This document shows positions 45,190 through 55,879 of a stretch of DNA of 64,000 nt, one piece after another; the first letter of the stretch is position 1; each line of letters starts with the position of its first letter. The position numbers and the translations under genes are program-made. This stretch comes from Chelydra serpentina (lineage: Eukaryota; Chordata; Testudines; Chelydridae). The notes below the pieces were generated by a model. It was not told the origin of the DNA. It was given only the letters and a program-made list of their open reading frames with translations, and made no database searches. Where the stretch lies: the NCBI GenBank assembly GCA_037349315.1, contig JBAIAC010000004.1:32305001-32369000 (forward strand). Direction: 5' to 3'.

Positions 45190-48165
45190 GTTCACCGGGG
45201 GAAGGAGACCAAAGCCCCGAGATAAGTGGGGAAGTGGGATACCGGGAGGAAGCACAAGTAGGTGAGTGCAAGAGGGGAGGGCTCCTGCCCCATACTGGGA
45301 CAGCAGGACGATCGGTGAGTTATCTTAAATGCCTATACACAAATGCAAGAAGCCTGGGGAACAAGCAGGGAGAACTGGAAGTCCTGGCACAGTCAAGGAA
45401 TTATGACGTAATTGGAATAACAGAGACTTGGTGGGATAACTCACACGATTGGAGTACTGTCATGGATGGATATAAACTGTTCAGGAAGGATAGGCAGGGC
45501 AGAAAAGATGGGGGAGTTGCGTTGTATGTAAGAGAGCAGTATGACTGCTCAGAGCTCCAGTATGAAACTGCAGAAAAACCTGAGAGTCTCTGGATTAAAT
45601 TGAGAAGTGTGAGCAACAAGGGTAATGTCGTGGTGGGAGTCTGCTACAGACCACCAGAGCAGGGGGATGAGGTGGATGAGGCTTTCTTCCAGCAACTAAC
45701 AGAAGTTACTAGCTCACAGGCCCTGGTTCTCATGGGTGACTTTAATCACCCCGATATCTGCTGGGAGAGCAATACAGCGGTCCACAGACAATCCAGGAAG
45801 TTTTTGGAAAGTGTAGAGGACAATTTCCTGGTGCAAGTGCTGGAGGAACCAACTAGGGGAAAAGCTCTTCTTGACCTGCTGCTCACAAACAGGGAAGAAA
45901 TAGTAGAGGAAGCAATAGTGGATGGGAACCTGGGAGGCACTGACCATGAGATGGTCGAGTTCAGGATCCTGACACAAGGAAGAAAGGAGAGCAGTAGAAT
46001 ACAGAGCCTGGACTTCAGAAAAGCAGACTTTGACTCCCTCAGGGAACTGATGGGCAAGGTCCCCTGGGAGAATAACATGAGGGGGAAAGGAGTCGAGGAA
46101 AACTGGCTGTATTTTAAAGAAACCTTATTGAGGTTGCAGGAACAAACCATCCCGATGTGTAGAAAGAAAAGTAAATATGGCAGGCGACCAGCTTGGCTTA
46201 ACAGTGAAATCCTTGCTCGTCTTAAACACAAAAAAGCAGCTTACAAGAAGTGGAAGATTGGACAAATGTCCAGGGAGGAGTATAAAAATATTGTTCAGGC
46301 ATGCAGGAGTGAAATTAGGAAGGCCAAATCAAACTTGGAGTTGCAGCTAGCCGGAGATGTTAGGAGTAACAAGAAGGGTTTCTTCAGGTATGTGAGCAAC
46401 AAGAAGAAGGTCAAGGAAAGTGTGGGCCCCTTGCTGAATGAGGGAGGGAACCTAGTGACAGAGGATGTGGAGAAAACTAGTGTACTCAATGCTTTTTTTG
46501 CCTCTGTCTTCACAGACAAGGTCAGCTCCCAGGCGGCTGCACTCCGCAGCACGGTATGGGGAGGAGGTGACCAGCCCTCTGTGGAGAAAGAAGTAGTTCG
46601 GGACTATTTAGAAAAGCTGGACGAACACAAGTCCATGGGGCCGGATGCACTGCATCCGAGGGTGCTAAAGGAGTTGGCCGATGTGATTGCAGAGCCATTG
46701 GCCATTATCTTTGACAAATCATGGCAATCGGGGGAGGTCCCGGATGACTGGAAAAAAGCTAATGTAGTGCCCATCTTCAAAAAAGGGAAGAAGGAAGATC
46801 CGGGGAACTACAGGCCAGTCAGTCTCACCTCAGTCCCTGGAAAAATCATGGAACAGGTCCTCAAGGAATCAATTCTGAACCACTTAAAGGAGGGGAAAGT
46901 GATCAGGAACAGTCAGCATGGATTCACCAAGGGCACATCATGCCTGACTAACCTAATTGCCTTCTATGATGAGATAACTGTCTCTGTGGATGAGGGGAAA
47001 GCAGTGGATGTGCTATTTCTTGACTTTAGCAAAGCTTTTGATACAGTCTCCCACAGTGTTCTTGCCAGCAAGTTAAAGAAGTATGGGCTGGACGAATGGA
47101 CGGTAAGGTGGATAGAAAACTGGCTGGATGGTCGTGCTCAACGGGTAGTGATCAATGGCTCCATCTCTAGTTGGCAGCTGGTATCAAGTGGAGTGCCCCA
47201 AGGGTCGGTGCTGGGGCCGGTTTTGTTCAATATCTTCATCAACGATCTGGAGGATGGTGTGGACTGCACCCTTAGCAAGTTTGCAGATGACACTAAACTG
47301 GGAGGAGTGGTTGATACGCTGGAGGGTAGGGACAGGATACAGAGGGACCTAGACAAATTAGAGGATTGGGCCAAAAGAAATCTGATGAGGTTCAACAAGG
47401 ACAAGTGCAGAGTCCTGCACTGAGGACGGAAGAATCCCATGCACTGCTACAGACTAGGGACCGAATGGCTGGGCAGCAGTTCTGCAGAAAAGGACCTAGG
47501 GGTTACAGTGGACGAAAAGCTGAATATGAGTCAACAGTGTGCCCTTGTTGCCAAGAAGGCTAACGGCATTTTGGGCTGTATAAGTAGGGGCATTTCCAGC
47601 AGATCGAGGGACGTGATTATTCCCCTCTATTCGGCACTAGTGAGGCCTCATTTGGAGTACTGTGTCCAGTTTTGAGCCCCACACTACAAGAAGGATGTGG
47701 ATAAATTGGAAAGAGTCCAACGGAGGGCAACAAAAATGATTAGGGGGCTGGAGCACATGACGTATGAGGAGAGGCTGAGGGAACTGGGATTGTTTAGCCT
47801 GCAGAAGAGAAGAGTGAGGGGGGATTTGATAGCTGCTTTCAACTACCTAAAAGGGGGTTCCAAAGAGGATGGATCTAGACTGTTCTCAGTGGTAGAAGAT
47901 GACAGAACAAGGAGTAATGGTCTCAAGTTGCAGAGGGGGAGGTTTAGGTTGGATATTAGGAAAAACGTTTTCACTAGTAGGGTGGTGAAGCACTGGAATG
48001 GGTTACCTAGGGAGGTGGTGGAATCTCCTTCCTTATTGGTTTTTAAGGTCAGGCTTGACAAAGCCCTGGCTGGGATGATCTAGTTGGGGTTGGTCCTGCT
48101 TTGAGCAGGGGGTTGGACTAGATGACCTCCTGAGGTCCCTTCCAACCCTGAGATTCTATGATTCT
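44471..48165 (+). mobile_element. Young CR1 LINE, near full length, 5'-truncated in ORF1
   Basis: Carries ORF1, ORF2 and the complete 3' end: GGTTGGACTAGATGACCTCC, TGAGGTCCCTTCCAACCCTG, then ATTCTATGATTCTATGATTC. Frames are almost intact, and its GC content is higher than that of the old LINE it interrupts. That LINE continues on both sides (43366-43683 and 48166-48890), which shows this copy came later. Confidence 0.9.
45234..48083 (+). pseudogene. CR1 ORF2: endonuclease plus reverse transcriptase, two stops
   Basis: One frame runs from the ATG at 45234 to the TAG at 48081-48083, 949 codons with only two in-frame TGA codons (47421-47423 and 47673-47675). The apurinic-type endonuclease shows [25 protein letters not shown] and GTDHEMVEF. 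The reverse transcriptase shows [67 protein letters not shown] and the catalytic FADDTKLGG at about 47278-47304. The second stop replaces Trp in the C-terminal QFWAPHYKK motif (TGG to TGA). The first falls just after the RT core, where relatives read HLG. The product would nick DNA and prime reverse transcription. The first 729 codons, endonuclease and RT core, remain intact. Confidence 0.93.
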
Positions 48166-48890
48166 ATGATTCAATTTATAATGAATTAAAGCATTTGAAT
48201 ATAAATTGCCAGTCAACATAGTATTATGGAAAATAGGTCTCGTCAGACAAACCTGATTTCATTTTTGGATGCACTCACAAGGTCGGTTGATAAAGGTAAC
48301 TGGGCAGATGGAATAGTATACTTTGATTTCGTAAGGCCTTTGACTTGGTACCACACCACACTCTGATTAAAAGCATGGCACATTACAATATCAACAAAGC
48401 ACCCATTAAATGGATTAAGAATGGGCTAGCTGACAGATCTCAACAACAAAAAAAGTCATCAGTGGGGAATCATAATTATATAGGTGTGTTTTGGACTGGG
48501 GGGTTCCCACAAGGATTGATACTAGACCCCAACATTATTCAACATCAATGGTCTTGAAGTAAATATAACATCAATGCCAATAAAATTTGTGGATTCTGCA
48601 AAGATTGATGGTGTGTAAATAATGAGGAGGAGAGAGCAGATGTACTGAGCAATGTGGATTGCTTGGAAACCTGAGTCCATGCAAACTAAACCCATTTTAA
48701 TACAGCCAAATGCAAAGTTATACATCTAGGAAGAAAGACTGCAGGCCATGCCTACAGAATGGGCCTCTGTATGCTGGAAAGCAGTGAGTTTGAACAGAAT
48801 TTGGGGTCATGGTGGACAAACAACTCAAACATCAGCTCCCAGTGCGATGCTGTGGCAAAAAGGGCTAATGCGATCTTTTGAGGGTTTGCC
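48166..48890 (+). pseudogene. Old CR1/L3-like LINE ORF2, right piece
   Basis: Continues the 43366-43683 relic. TTCAATTTATAATGAATTAA aligns with TTCAATTAATAAAAAAATTA of the LINE at 3560-4990. Then come RKAFDLVPHHTLIKSMAHYN, APIKWIKNGLADRSQ, GFPQGLILDP and KCKVIHLGRKTAGHAYRM. The catalytic aspartates are lost. Confidence 0.82.
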
Positions 48891-49250
48891 TAATGCACTT
48901 GAAATTGGCGATATTGCATCACCCTGGGAAGTTGGATTATCCATCGTGATCATTTCATAGTAATTGTTTTCCAGGACACATTTCCCCTATCCTGTAAGTA
49001 TGACCTATGTTCTCTGTTACTAGATACATGACCTTGTATTAATATGCATGTTGTTCAAATGAGCCCAACTTACCAAGTGATCCAGATTCCTTTCTATAAC
49101 TCACCTCTTGCAAACATCACTGGCAATATTATTGTATTTTCTTCTCGATCACTTATAAAGAGATTGAACAGCACTAAGCCAAAAAGTGGTCCTACAAGAC
49201 CTCCTAGAAACACCCCTACAATGTTACCACACTATTTGGACATAAGGTAT
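48891..49250 (-). pseudogene. CR1-clade LINE fragment, minus strand
   Basis: The minus strand reads GLVGPLFGLVLFNLFISDRE and further on a KVMYLVTENIGHTY-like piece, corresponding to the box around [16 protein letters not shown] of the reverse transcriptase. Strongly degraded. It is head to head with the plus-strand relic to its left. Confidence 0.6.
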
Positions 49251-49589
49251 GCAAGTACTGGCCTACCTATCCAAATGGGGAGAAAAGTGGTGATCCGCCC
49301 TAAAGGAATTTCCAGGATATTGCCACGGGGGTTGTCTCCGACCCACAGGGGACTCCCCAGAGCCAGCTAATCCTGCTAACCCTTGAAAGGACATGGATAC
49401 AGCCTTCAGATCAAGAATGGGCACACAAGCAGTAATACTTTGAAACCAAAAAGTCTTATTTATTTGAGAGAAAAGTAGGTGAATACAATATATTTAGTAA
49501 AGAAAGAAAGGAAAAGTAAAGGTCACAATGTATACTATTCGGTAAAATAAGAAAGGAAAGAAAAAAATTAGTGTATCATAGGTAATAAG
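49251..49589. other. Unassigned spacer
   Basis: No recognised frame or repeat. Confidence 0.4.
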
Positions 49590-50161
49590 TAAGGCTACGT
49601 TTATGTCATGGAAGTCACAGAATCCATGACTTCCAGAGACCTCCATGACATTCTCTGCTTCAGCCCCAAGGGCTGTGGGACTCTGGAGCTGGCAACCAGT
49701 GGGGCCCCGATAGGGTTGCAGAGACAGGCAACAGCAGCAACAAGCAACTGGGGGTCCCCTGCAAGGTGCAAGGTTCCAGCGACGGGTCATGGGCGGGGGA
49801 GGGGAACGCCTCAGGCTAGCAGCTGGGAGTGTCCCATTTTCTCTTTGGGAAATATGGTCACCCTGCCATTCAATAAGTTTTAAAGTGCTGTGTGTCCTTG
49901 TCCTTCCCTCATCCCCTCCTCCACCACCCATCCTGGTGCTTCCCTTCCTCCACCACCTATCCCGGGAGACAGTGTCAGTTACCACCATAGTCCCCCCTCT
50001 GTGTTTTACGAATTAATAAAGAATGCATGATTTTTAAGCAAGAATTACTTTATTTCCTCTGCAAGCGGTGATCGAGGGGGGGAGGGCAGGGCGGTTTGGG
50101 TAAAGGGAAGTAGAGCGAATGAAGGGGCGGGGCTTTTCATTAGTGGGGAAAAACAGAACTT

Positions 50162-51457
50162 TCACACAGCATCCTGGCCATTCATGAAACTTGTTTTCAA
50201 AGCTTCCCTGATGCGCAACGCACCCTGCTGTACTCTTGTAATAGCCCTGGTGTCTGGCTGCGCATAACCGGCGGCCAGGCGATTTGCCTCAAACTCCCAC
50301 CCCGCCATAAACGTCTCCCCCTTACTCTCACAGATATTGTGGAGCGCACAGCAAGCAGTAATAACAATGGGAACATTGGTTTCGCTGAGATCTAACCTAG
50401 TTAATAAACTTCGCCATCTTGCTTTTAAACGGCCAAATGCACACTCCACCACCATTCTGCACTTGCTCAGCCTATAGTTGAAAAGGTCCTGACTACTGTC
50501 CAGGCTACCTGTGTATGGCTTCATGAGCCATGGCATTAAGGGGTAGGCTGGGCCCCCAAGGATAACTATGGGCATCTCAACATCCCCAACGGTTATTTTC
50601 TGGTCTGGGAAGAAAGTCCCTTGGTGCAGCAGCTGAAACAGACCAGAGTTCCTGAAGATGCGAGCGTCATGTACCTTTCCCGGCCATCCCACATTGATGT
50701 TGGTGAAACGCCCCTTGTGATCCACCAGGGCTTGCAGCACTATTGAAAAGTAACCCTTTCGGTTTATGTACTCGCTGGCTTGGTGGTCCGGTGCCAAGAT
50801 AGGGATATGGGTTCCGTCTATCGCCCCTCCACAGTTCGGGAAGCCCATTGCTGCAAAGCCATCCAGTATGAGCTGCACATTTCCCAGACTCACAACCCTT
50901 GGTACAAGCAGCTTGGTGATCGCCCTGGCTACTTGCATGACAACAGCCCCCACTGTAGATTTTCCCACTCCGAATTGATTCGCGACTGACCAGTAGCTGT
51001 CTGGCGTTGCAAGCTTCCACAGGGCTATCGCCAGTCGCTTCTCTACTGTGAGGGCTGCTCTCATCTTGGTGTTCTGGCGCTTCAGGGCAGGGGAAAGCAA
51101 CTCACAAAGTTCCATGAAAGTGCCCTTACGCATGCGAAAGTTTCGCAGCCACTGGGATTCATCCCAGACCTGCAGCACTATGTGGTCCCACCAGTCTGTG
51201 CTTGTTTCCCGGGCCCAGAATCGGCGTTCCACTGTATCAACGAGCCCCATTACCACCATGATGTCCACCTTGCGGGGGGGCCTTTTTTGAGAGAGGTCTG
51301 TGTCCATGTCCTCATCACTCTCCTCAGGCTGATGCTGTCCCGTCCTCACCTCCCGTTGCTCTAGCAGCTCCCGGTTCTCAATCTCCATATACTGCTGGAC
51401 AATGCGCGTGGTGTTCATAACGGCCATAACAGTTGCGGTGATCTGATCGTGCTCCAT
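50162..51457 (-). CDS. PIF/Harbinger DDE transposase (HARBI1/ALP1-like)
   Basis: 431 codons without a stop, starting at the ATG at 51455-51457. The frame is open 95 codons further upstream, to 51742, but that part (with Pro-rich LLPPPSVKAPEGG) reads like untranslated leader. Order: acidic region (EESDEDMDTDL), helix-turn-helix (SYWSVANQFGVGKSTV, about residues 154-169), then the catalytic core. Asp214 lies in GAIDGTHIPI, Asp264 in GKVHDARIF and Glu338 in VVECAFGRLKARWR, matching the DDE triad of the family. The usual GDxAYPL motif reads GGPAYPL (Gly302 for Asp), a change that may impair activity. The enzyme would cut and reinsert Harbinger elements at 3-bp TA-rich targets and normally works with a Myb/SANT-like partner, which is not present here. 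Such genes are sometimes adopted by hosts, so a domesticated copy is possible but unsupported. Confidence 0.9.
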   Translation of the reverse strand: MEHDQITATVMAVMNTTRIVQQYMEIENRELLEQREVRTGQHQPEESDEDMDTDLSQKRPPRKVDIMVVMGLVDTVERRFWARETSTDWWDHIVLQVWDESQWLRNFRMRKGTFMELCELLSPALKRQNTKMRAALTVEKRLAIALWKLATPDSYWSVANQFGVGKSTVGAVVMQVARAITKLLVPRVVSLGNVQLILDGFAAMGFPNCGGAIDGTHIPILAPDHQASEYINRKGYFSIVLQALVDHKGRFTNINVGWPGKVHDARIFRNSGLFQLLHQGTFFPDQKITVGDVEMPIVILGGPAYPLMPWLMKPYTGSLDSSQDLFNYRLSKCRMVVECAFGRLKARWRSLLTRLDLSETNVPIVITACCALHNICESKGETFMAGWEFEANRLAAGYAQPDTRAITRVQQGALRIREALKTSFMNGQDAV

Positions 51458-51956
51458 GCTTCCCCTGGTACGCTGTTTGCAGGACAGCAGAGTGGGAGCA
51501 GAAGCGGCGGGTGGATAACAATGGTGGCAGCAATATGGCGCCCGCACGAAAAAAGGCGCGAAAGGATTTTTCGCTCCCCCCTCAGGTGCTTTCACGGAGG
51601 GAGGGGGGAGCAAGGGCGCGAAAAAGATTGCTTTCAAGGAGGGAGGGAGGGACGTTTGATGGCCTGATGACATGTACCCAGAACCACCAGCGACATTTTT
51701 TTCTGCCCCATCAGGCTTTGGGATCGCAACCCAGAATTCCAATGGGCGGCGGAGACTGCGGGAACTGTGGGATAGCTACCCGCAATGCAATGCTTCGAAG
51801 GTCGATGCTACTCTCACTACTGTGGTCACAGACAATCGACCTCATGGTCTTAACGCTCTTTAGTGGGGACACACACAATCGATTCCATTAATTCGGGTTT
51901 TAATATATCGACTTCTATAATTTCGACCTAATTCTGTAGTGTAGACGTACCCTGAG
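51458..51956 (-). mobile_element. Harbinger 5' leader and terminal repeat
   Basis: Upstream of the transposase the minus strand runs through GTGGTTCTGGGTACATGTCA, GCGGGTAGCTATCCCACAGT and GTCGATTGTCTGTGACC to the terminus, GGGTACGTCTACACTACAG at about 51953-51935. The GTCTACACT core is shared with the Harbinger MITEs at 58101 and 59876, which such an enzyme could mobilise. Confidence 0.7.
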
Positions 51957-52181
51957 TCACCCTGCATCTCTCAGCCACCCTGAGGGGAGGAGGGCTCCCC
52001 CCCAGCTTCCAGCTGCCACGGGCAGTAGGCAATACCCACAGTGGCTGGGGAAAACCATGGAGCCGCAGCAGCAAAAGTCACAGATAGGTCACAGGCAATA
52101 AACAAAAATTCACGGAAGCTGTGACCTGTCCGTAACTTTTACTAAAAATAACCATGACAAAATCTTAGCCTTAGTAATAAG

Positions 52182-52904
52182 ACACAATTGGATTACTTTT
52201 AAAGATCATACATTCAATTGACTCAGAAGATTAAACAGACTAGGAGACAAATACAATGTTGTGAGTTGATACACACTGAACTTTTCATACATATGTATAA
52301 GGCCTCTAATATAATAACATTAGATTTATTACAATGTAACATTCAAGTACCCAAAGCAGATGCATAAAACAGCACTACAATATAGCATTAAAGAAACATT
52401 GAACAATTAACAATTATCGTTCTGTGAGCAGTGACCAGCCGCTCACAGGATGAGGTAGGGCAGATCACACTCAGAAGCAGGCATCCAGATTTATTGAGAC
52501 ACACACACAAGCACTCTTTTAAAATAGACAAAAAAAATCAGACTGACATTCCTTCACCAATCCCTCTGATCGTCAGGGGTCCCTATGCTTGCTCAATCTC
52601 TGCTCTGGTCTCGCCCTTCACTCTCTGCTCTCAATTCCACGCTACAGTCTGGTTTCCCACACACACACAAGCTTGACAGCTGACTTTATATTCAGTTTCT
52701 GGCCTTCTCTGATTGGTTGACATTTCAAGCTGAGAACTCCCTGTGTGGGTGGCAACTCATTCAGCCAATCAGCTCTGCTCTGACATCCTAGCTACTCCTC
52801 CTCCTGCCCCCCTCCTCCAGTGTTTTAGAGTGGGTTGAGTCATACTTCCTGAAGTTTGTTCAGCCTTTGTTTCTTACTTGCTATTGGCCATCTTAGACAC
52901 CTCA
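52182..52904. other. Unassigned DNA
   Basis: No gene recognised. The short CA-rich stretches at 52499-52511 and 52660-52670 are simple. Confidence 0.45.
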
Positions 52905-53020
52905 GGATGCAGACAGGCACTTAGTGGGATTTTCAGAAGTGCCTAACTCCCTTCAAGCACTTCTGAAAATCCCAATAGGTGCCTATCTGCATTCTGAAGC
53001 ACCTAAATACCTTTACAAAT
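52905..53020. mobile_element. Palindromic MITE
   Basis: GGATGCAGACAGGCACTTAG and GTGGGATTTTCAGAAGTGCC are mirrored by AGCACTTCTGAAAATCCC and AGGTGCCTATCTGCATTC around CTAACTCCCTTC. It is a near-complete hairpin of about 100 bp. Confidence 0.85.
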
Positions 53021-53154
53021 CTGACCCTTGACTGGTTTTGTTTAATCTATCTCTGAGTCATAATTCAATTGATTCCGGTATGTTGGAACTGGAACTGGAA
53101 TAAAGCAAAAAGACTCTTAGAAACAATCAGTCCACATCTTTGTTCCTTTCCTTT

Positions 53155-53157
<3 letters not shown>

Positions 53158-53227
<70 letters not shown>
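53158..53227. repeat. (GAAA)n microsatellite
   Basis: About 17 uninterrupted GAAA units. The minus-strand frame across it reads repeating SFFL and is not a gene. Confidence 0.98.
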
Positions 53228-54719
53228 CAGCCTCTCTCAAAGAAATAAGTAGCTAACAGGATATGATAACATCTAATTCTTAGTAGTCCTGGACTACCCA
53301 AATTGCCTTGTCAACCTGTATAGACAGTCTATGGTACCTTAGGACAACTATAGCATGTAAAGTTAATATTTATAGACCTCTCCAAGGTCTTTGGAGTATA
53401 TTATGGAGCTGCATTCTCAACAATTCAGCCCTTGGCTTTGGCCTGTCTATATGTTTCAATCATATTTTTCATAGGAAATCAGGCTGCAGGAACATGACTT
53501 CATCTGCACCAGCAATTGGGCAGAAAGTGAAGAGGGAGACAGGTCTCAGACCAACAATTATTGTTTATCTGTCACTAGTGCTCCAAGGCACGGTTAGTAT
53601 TTGTGCATCCAATTTCGGCATTAATATATGCTACAAGTACTGAGCTCCACACTTCTGTTTGATCATTTCAAAAACAATGCAAGTTCAGTTAAGGACAATT
53701 CTCTATCTCTAAATACATACACACATATAACCAATGATACGATGGGGGAGAACTTTTATAAATCCCTCACTAAAGTTCGACCACCATATTGAAGGGAGGA
53801 TTGAGGTGATTTCTCTGGTTTTATGTATTTTTCCCCTCATCTGCATACCACTAAACTTACCCCACAAAGTTCCCTACAAAGTTTCCACCCTCACTTCCAA
53901 TTATAAAAGTTAAACACTGTGCTGTACCCTTGGTATATTTTTGAGGAAAAAAGTATAAAAGTCTTTCTAGCAGAGTGCATCTTTATATAAGCTTATTTGC
54001 CTAGTTGTGCTGCCTCCTCATTTGATTACAGGCATAAGAGAGTTATTAAGTGCCAAAGCAAATTAATGGATCCCCTGGTCTTTCACTCCTCCTAAACACA
54101 AATGGCATGCACTGTGAGCTTTATCACAGACTAATGGGGGAAAAATTAACACGGGGTTTATTGCAAGCTAATTGGATACACTTTTGTGGAAGCCTCTTGT
54201 TAAAATATTGGCAGGCGATCACTGTTAAAGACTGAATTTGCTAGAGATTAGCAGAGATAAAATCTAAATGAAATTAATGCCTTTCTTGGTCCTTTGTACT
54301 CTGTAGAAAAGATCTTAACAGGGGTTAAGACCTGAATATTTCCACTCCATAAACCTTCTCAATATAATTCACAGGGCAATCTGAAAACATATTTCTATTT
54401 CCAACATATAAAAACATTTTTATTCTCATCAAACTCATTAGGCCAAATTCATCCTTCAGTGGAAGGCAATAGGGTTTCACCAAGAAGTAATATGACGCAA
54501 TAATCTTAGTGGTTAGATTTCAAGAGTTCTGATTTTTAATCCTTTGAGTAAGTCCGAGTGTAACACTTGCACCCCACCCTTACCATAGTCACACAAACAG
54601 TGTGGCTTGCTTTCTTTACAGGGAGGATTTGAATGGGAGTCATACAGGTGGCTCAGGGGAACGGCAGGGCATGTGGGTCCTTACCTAGCCATTCGCTGGG
54701 TTTCTTTTTTGAATGAATA
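53228..54719. other. Unassigned AT-rich DNA
   Basis: No gene. A MITE-like start (ATTAGGCCAAATTCATCC) is near 54439. The 111-codon frame at 53308-53643 shows no recognisable features. Confidence 0.45.
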
Positions 54720-55182
54720 TGTAATTGGGTCTGTCCCTGGGTGACACTGGCCCTATAAGGGGGAGTAGGGCCAGTGCACCTCTGACTCATCAGTTTACTC
54801 CAACTGGGTTTTAAGAAAGGGCACCTCAGCCATATAAAGCGGGGGAGTGCCTGATGACATACAGGGAGACCTGGTGAGTCAGAGTTACCTTTCTTCAGTC
54901 AAAAAGGGGCAGGTGAGAGCTACCTAGGAGTCAGGAGAAGGTCTCTGGGGAAAGCTGCAGAGAGCATTCTACTTTCTGCAGGATCTCCCTAGAAAGAAGG
55001 AGGAATTAGTGGAGGGGCTAGCCTGCTGATCTTCCTGAGCCAAAGCCAGCACTGGGGGGCTGAGAAGGGCTGAGGCCTAGGAAGCCAGACAAGGAGTTAG
55101 CCAGCTGAACTTCCTGAGCCAGAAAGCAATGGCCAAAGTAGACTCGAGATGGCTGAAGCTTGAGTGTTTCAGAGGAAGATGT
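54720..55182 (+). mobile_element. Possible LTR or promoter-like repeat
   Basis: Holds two TATAA-type boxes in similar settings, CCCTATAAGGGGGAGTAG (about 54754) and CCATATAAAGCGGGGGAGTG (about 54831). Purine-rich sequence follows with TTCCTGAGCCA occurring twice (about 55032 and 55111). Layout resembles a turtle LTR with duplicated promoter, but no boundaries are proven. Confidence 0.35.
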
Positions 55183-55660
55183 TGTCACGGAGTGTGGGGG
55201 GAGTCAGGGCCCTGCACCCCCCACTTCCTATGATTCACCATGACTCTCAGCCAGCCAGTAAAACAGAAGGTTTATTATACAACAGGAACACAGTCCAAAA
55301 CAGAGCTTGTAGGTACAGAAAACAGGACCTCTCAGTCAAATCCATCTTGAGGGGTAGGAAGCCCAGACCCCGGTGCTAGGCGGTCCTCCATTTCCCCAGC
55401 CAGCTCCAAACTGAAACTCTTTAGCCCTTCCTCTGGCCTTTGTCTCTTTCCCGGGCCAGGAGGCCACCTGATCTCTTTGTTCTCCAACACCTTCAGTTGG
55501 CAGCTGAGCTGAAGCTGGAGGAGCAGGGAAAGTTGAAAACTGGGAGTTGGGTGGTGGAGAGGGATGCTGGGGCTCTGTCTGATGTACTGTCTGCACTATG
55601 GTTATGGTTTGTGTATGGGGCTCTTTTTGACAATAAATTAACCCTGCAATGGGCAAACGG
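55183..55660. mobile_element. LTR-like repeat, TGTCACGGAGTG start
   Basis: Begins TGTCACGGAGTGTGGGGG and contains CCCTGCACCCCCCACTTCC, AACAGAAGGTTTATTATACA and CCAGCCAGCTCCAAACTG, a sequence I recall as an interspersed turtle LTR. AATAAATTAACCC near 55633 may be its end or that of an adjoining piece. Confidence 0.45.
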
Positions 55661-55879
55661 ATGTCAAATTCAAAGTTGATTTTTAAAAATTGTTTTCACA
55701 TTACATAGAATTAGACTGTTGAACTTGTGAGGCAAAGAATTTAGCAAGACTCAAAGAGCAATTGGATGTTTATATGGATAACAAGAATATTCAGAATACT
55801 GGAAGATAAAAGCTCATTGTAGGCTGCATGGCAGTGCCTCCCTGTCAGTTTCTGAAGGAGGCCATGCCTCTTCGCTGTC
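55661..55879. other. Short spacer
   Basis: Includes a LINE-like phrase (GAGGCAAAGAATTTAGCAAG, GATGTTTATATGGATAACAA) near 55728-55785, perhaps a CR1 3' region on the plus strand. Confidence 0.35.

Larger units (their letters stand above)
49590..52173. mobile_element. Composite element: hAT-like ends enclosing a Harbinger copy
   Basis: The left end is TAAGGCTACGTTTATGTCAT; the right end, reverse-complemented, is TAAGGCTAAGATTTTGTCAT, 17 of 20 identical. The flanks are a perfect 8-bp duplication GTAATAAG (49582-49589 and 52174-52181). The ends fit the 5'-YARNG hAT consensus. Sub-terminal CATGGAAGTCAC and GTGACCTGTCCGTAACTTTT arms continue inward. The middle, about 49870-51956, is a PIF/Harbinger sequence with its own GTGTAGACGTACCC end on the right. 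GTCACCCTGC occurs at both inner junctions (about 49859 and 51957), suggesting where the inner segment entered. Confidence 0.7.

Noticed and set aside
43678..48197. AGCATTTG on both sides as a target duplication of the LTR plus CR1 block
   Set aside because: The right copy lies about 20 bp inside sequence that aligns to the old LINE, so the match is probably chance.
49494..49988. 164-codon minus frame
   Set aside because: Crosses the boundary of the composite element into flanking DNA and has no protein motif.
51458..51742. Extended N-terminus of the Harbinger transposase (95 extra codons)
   Set aside because: Pro/Cys-rich and unlike the family; it overlaps sequence that looks like the element's leader, so the ATG at 51457 is preferred.
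53065..53301. Minus frame with repeating SFFL
   Set aside because: Translation of the (GAAA)n microsatellite.
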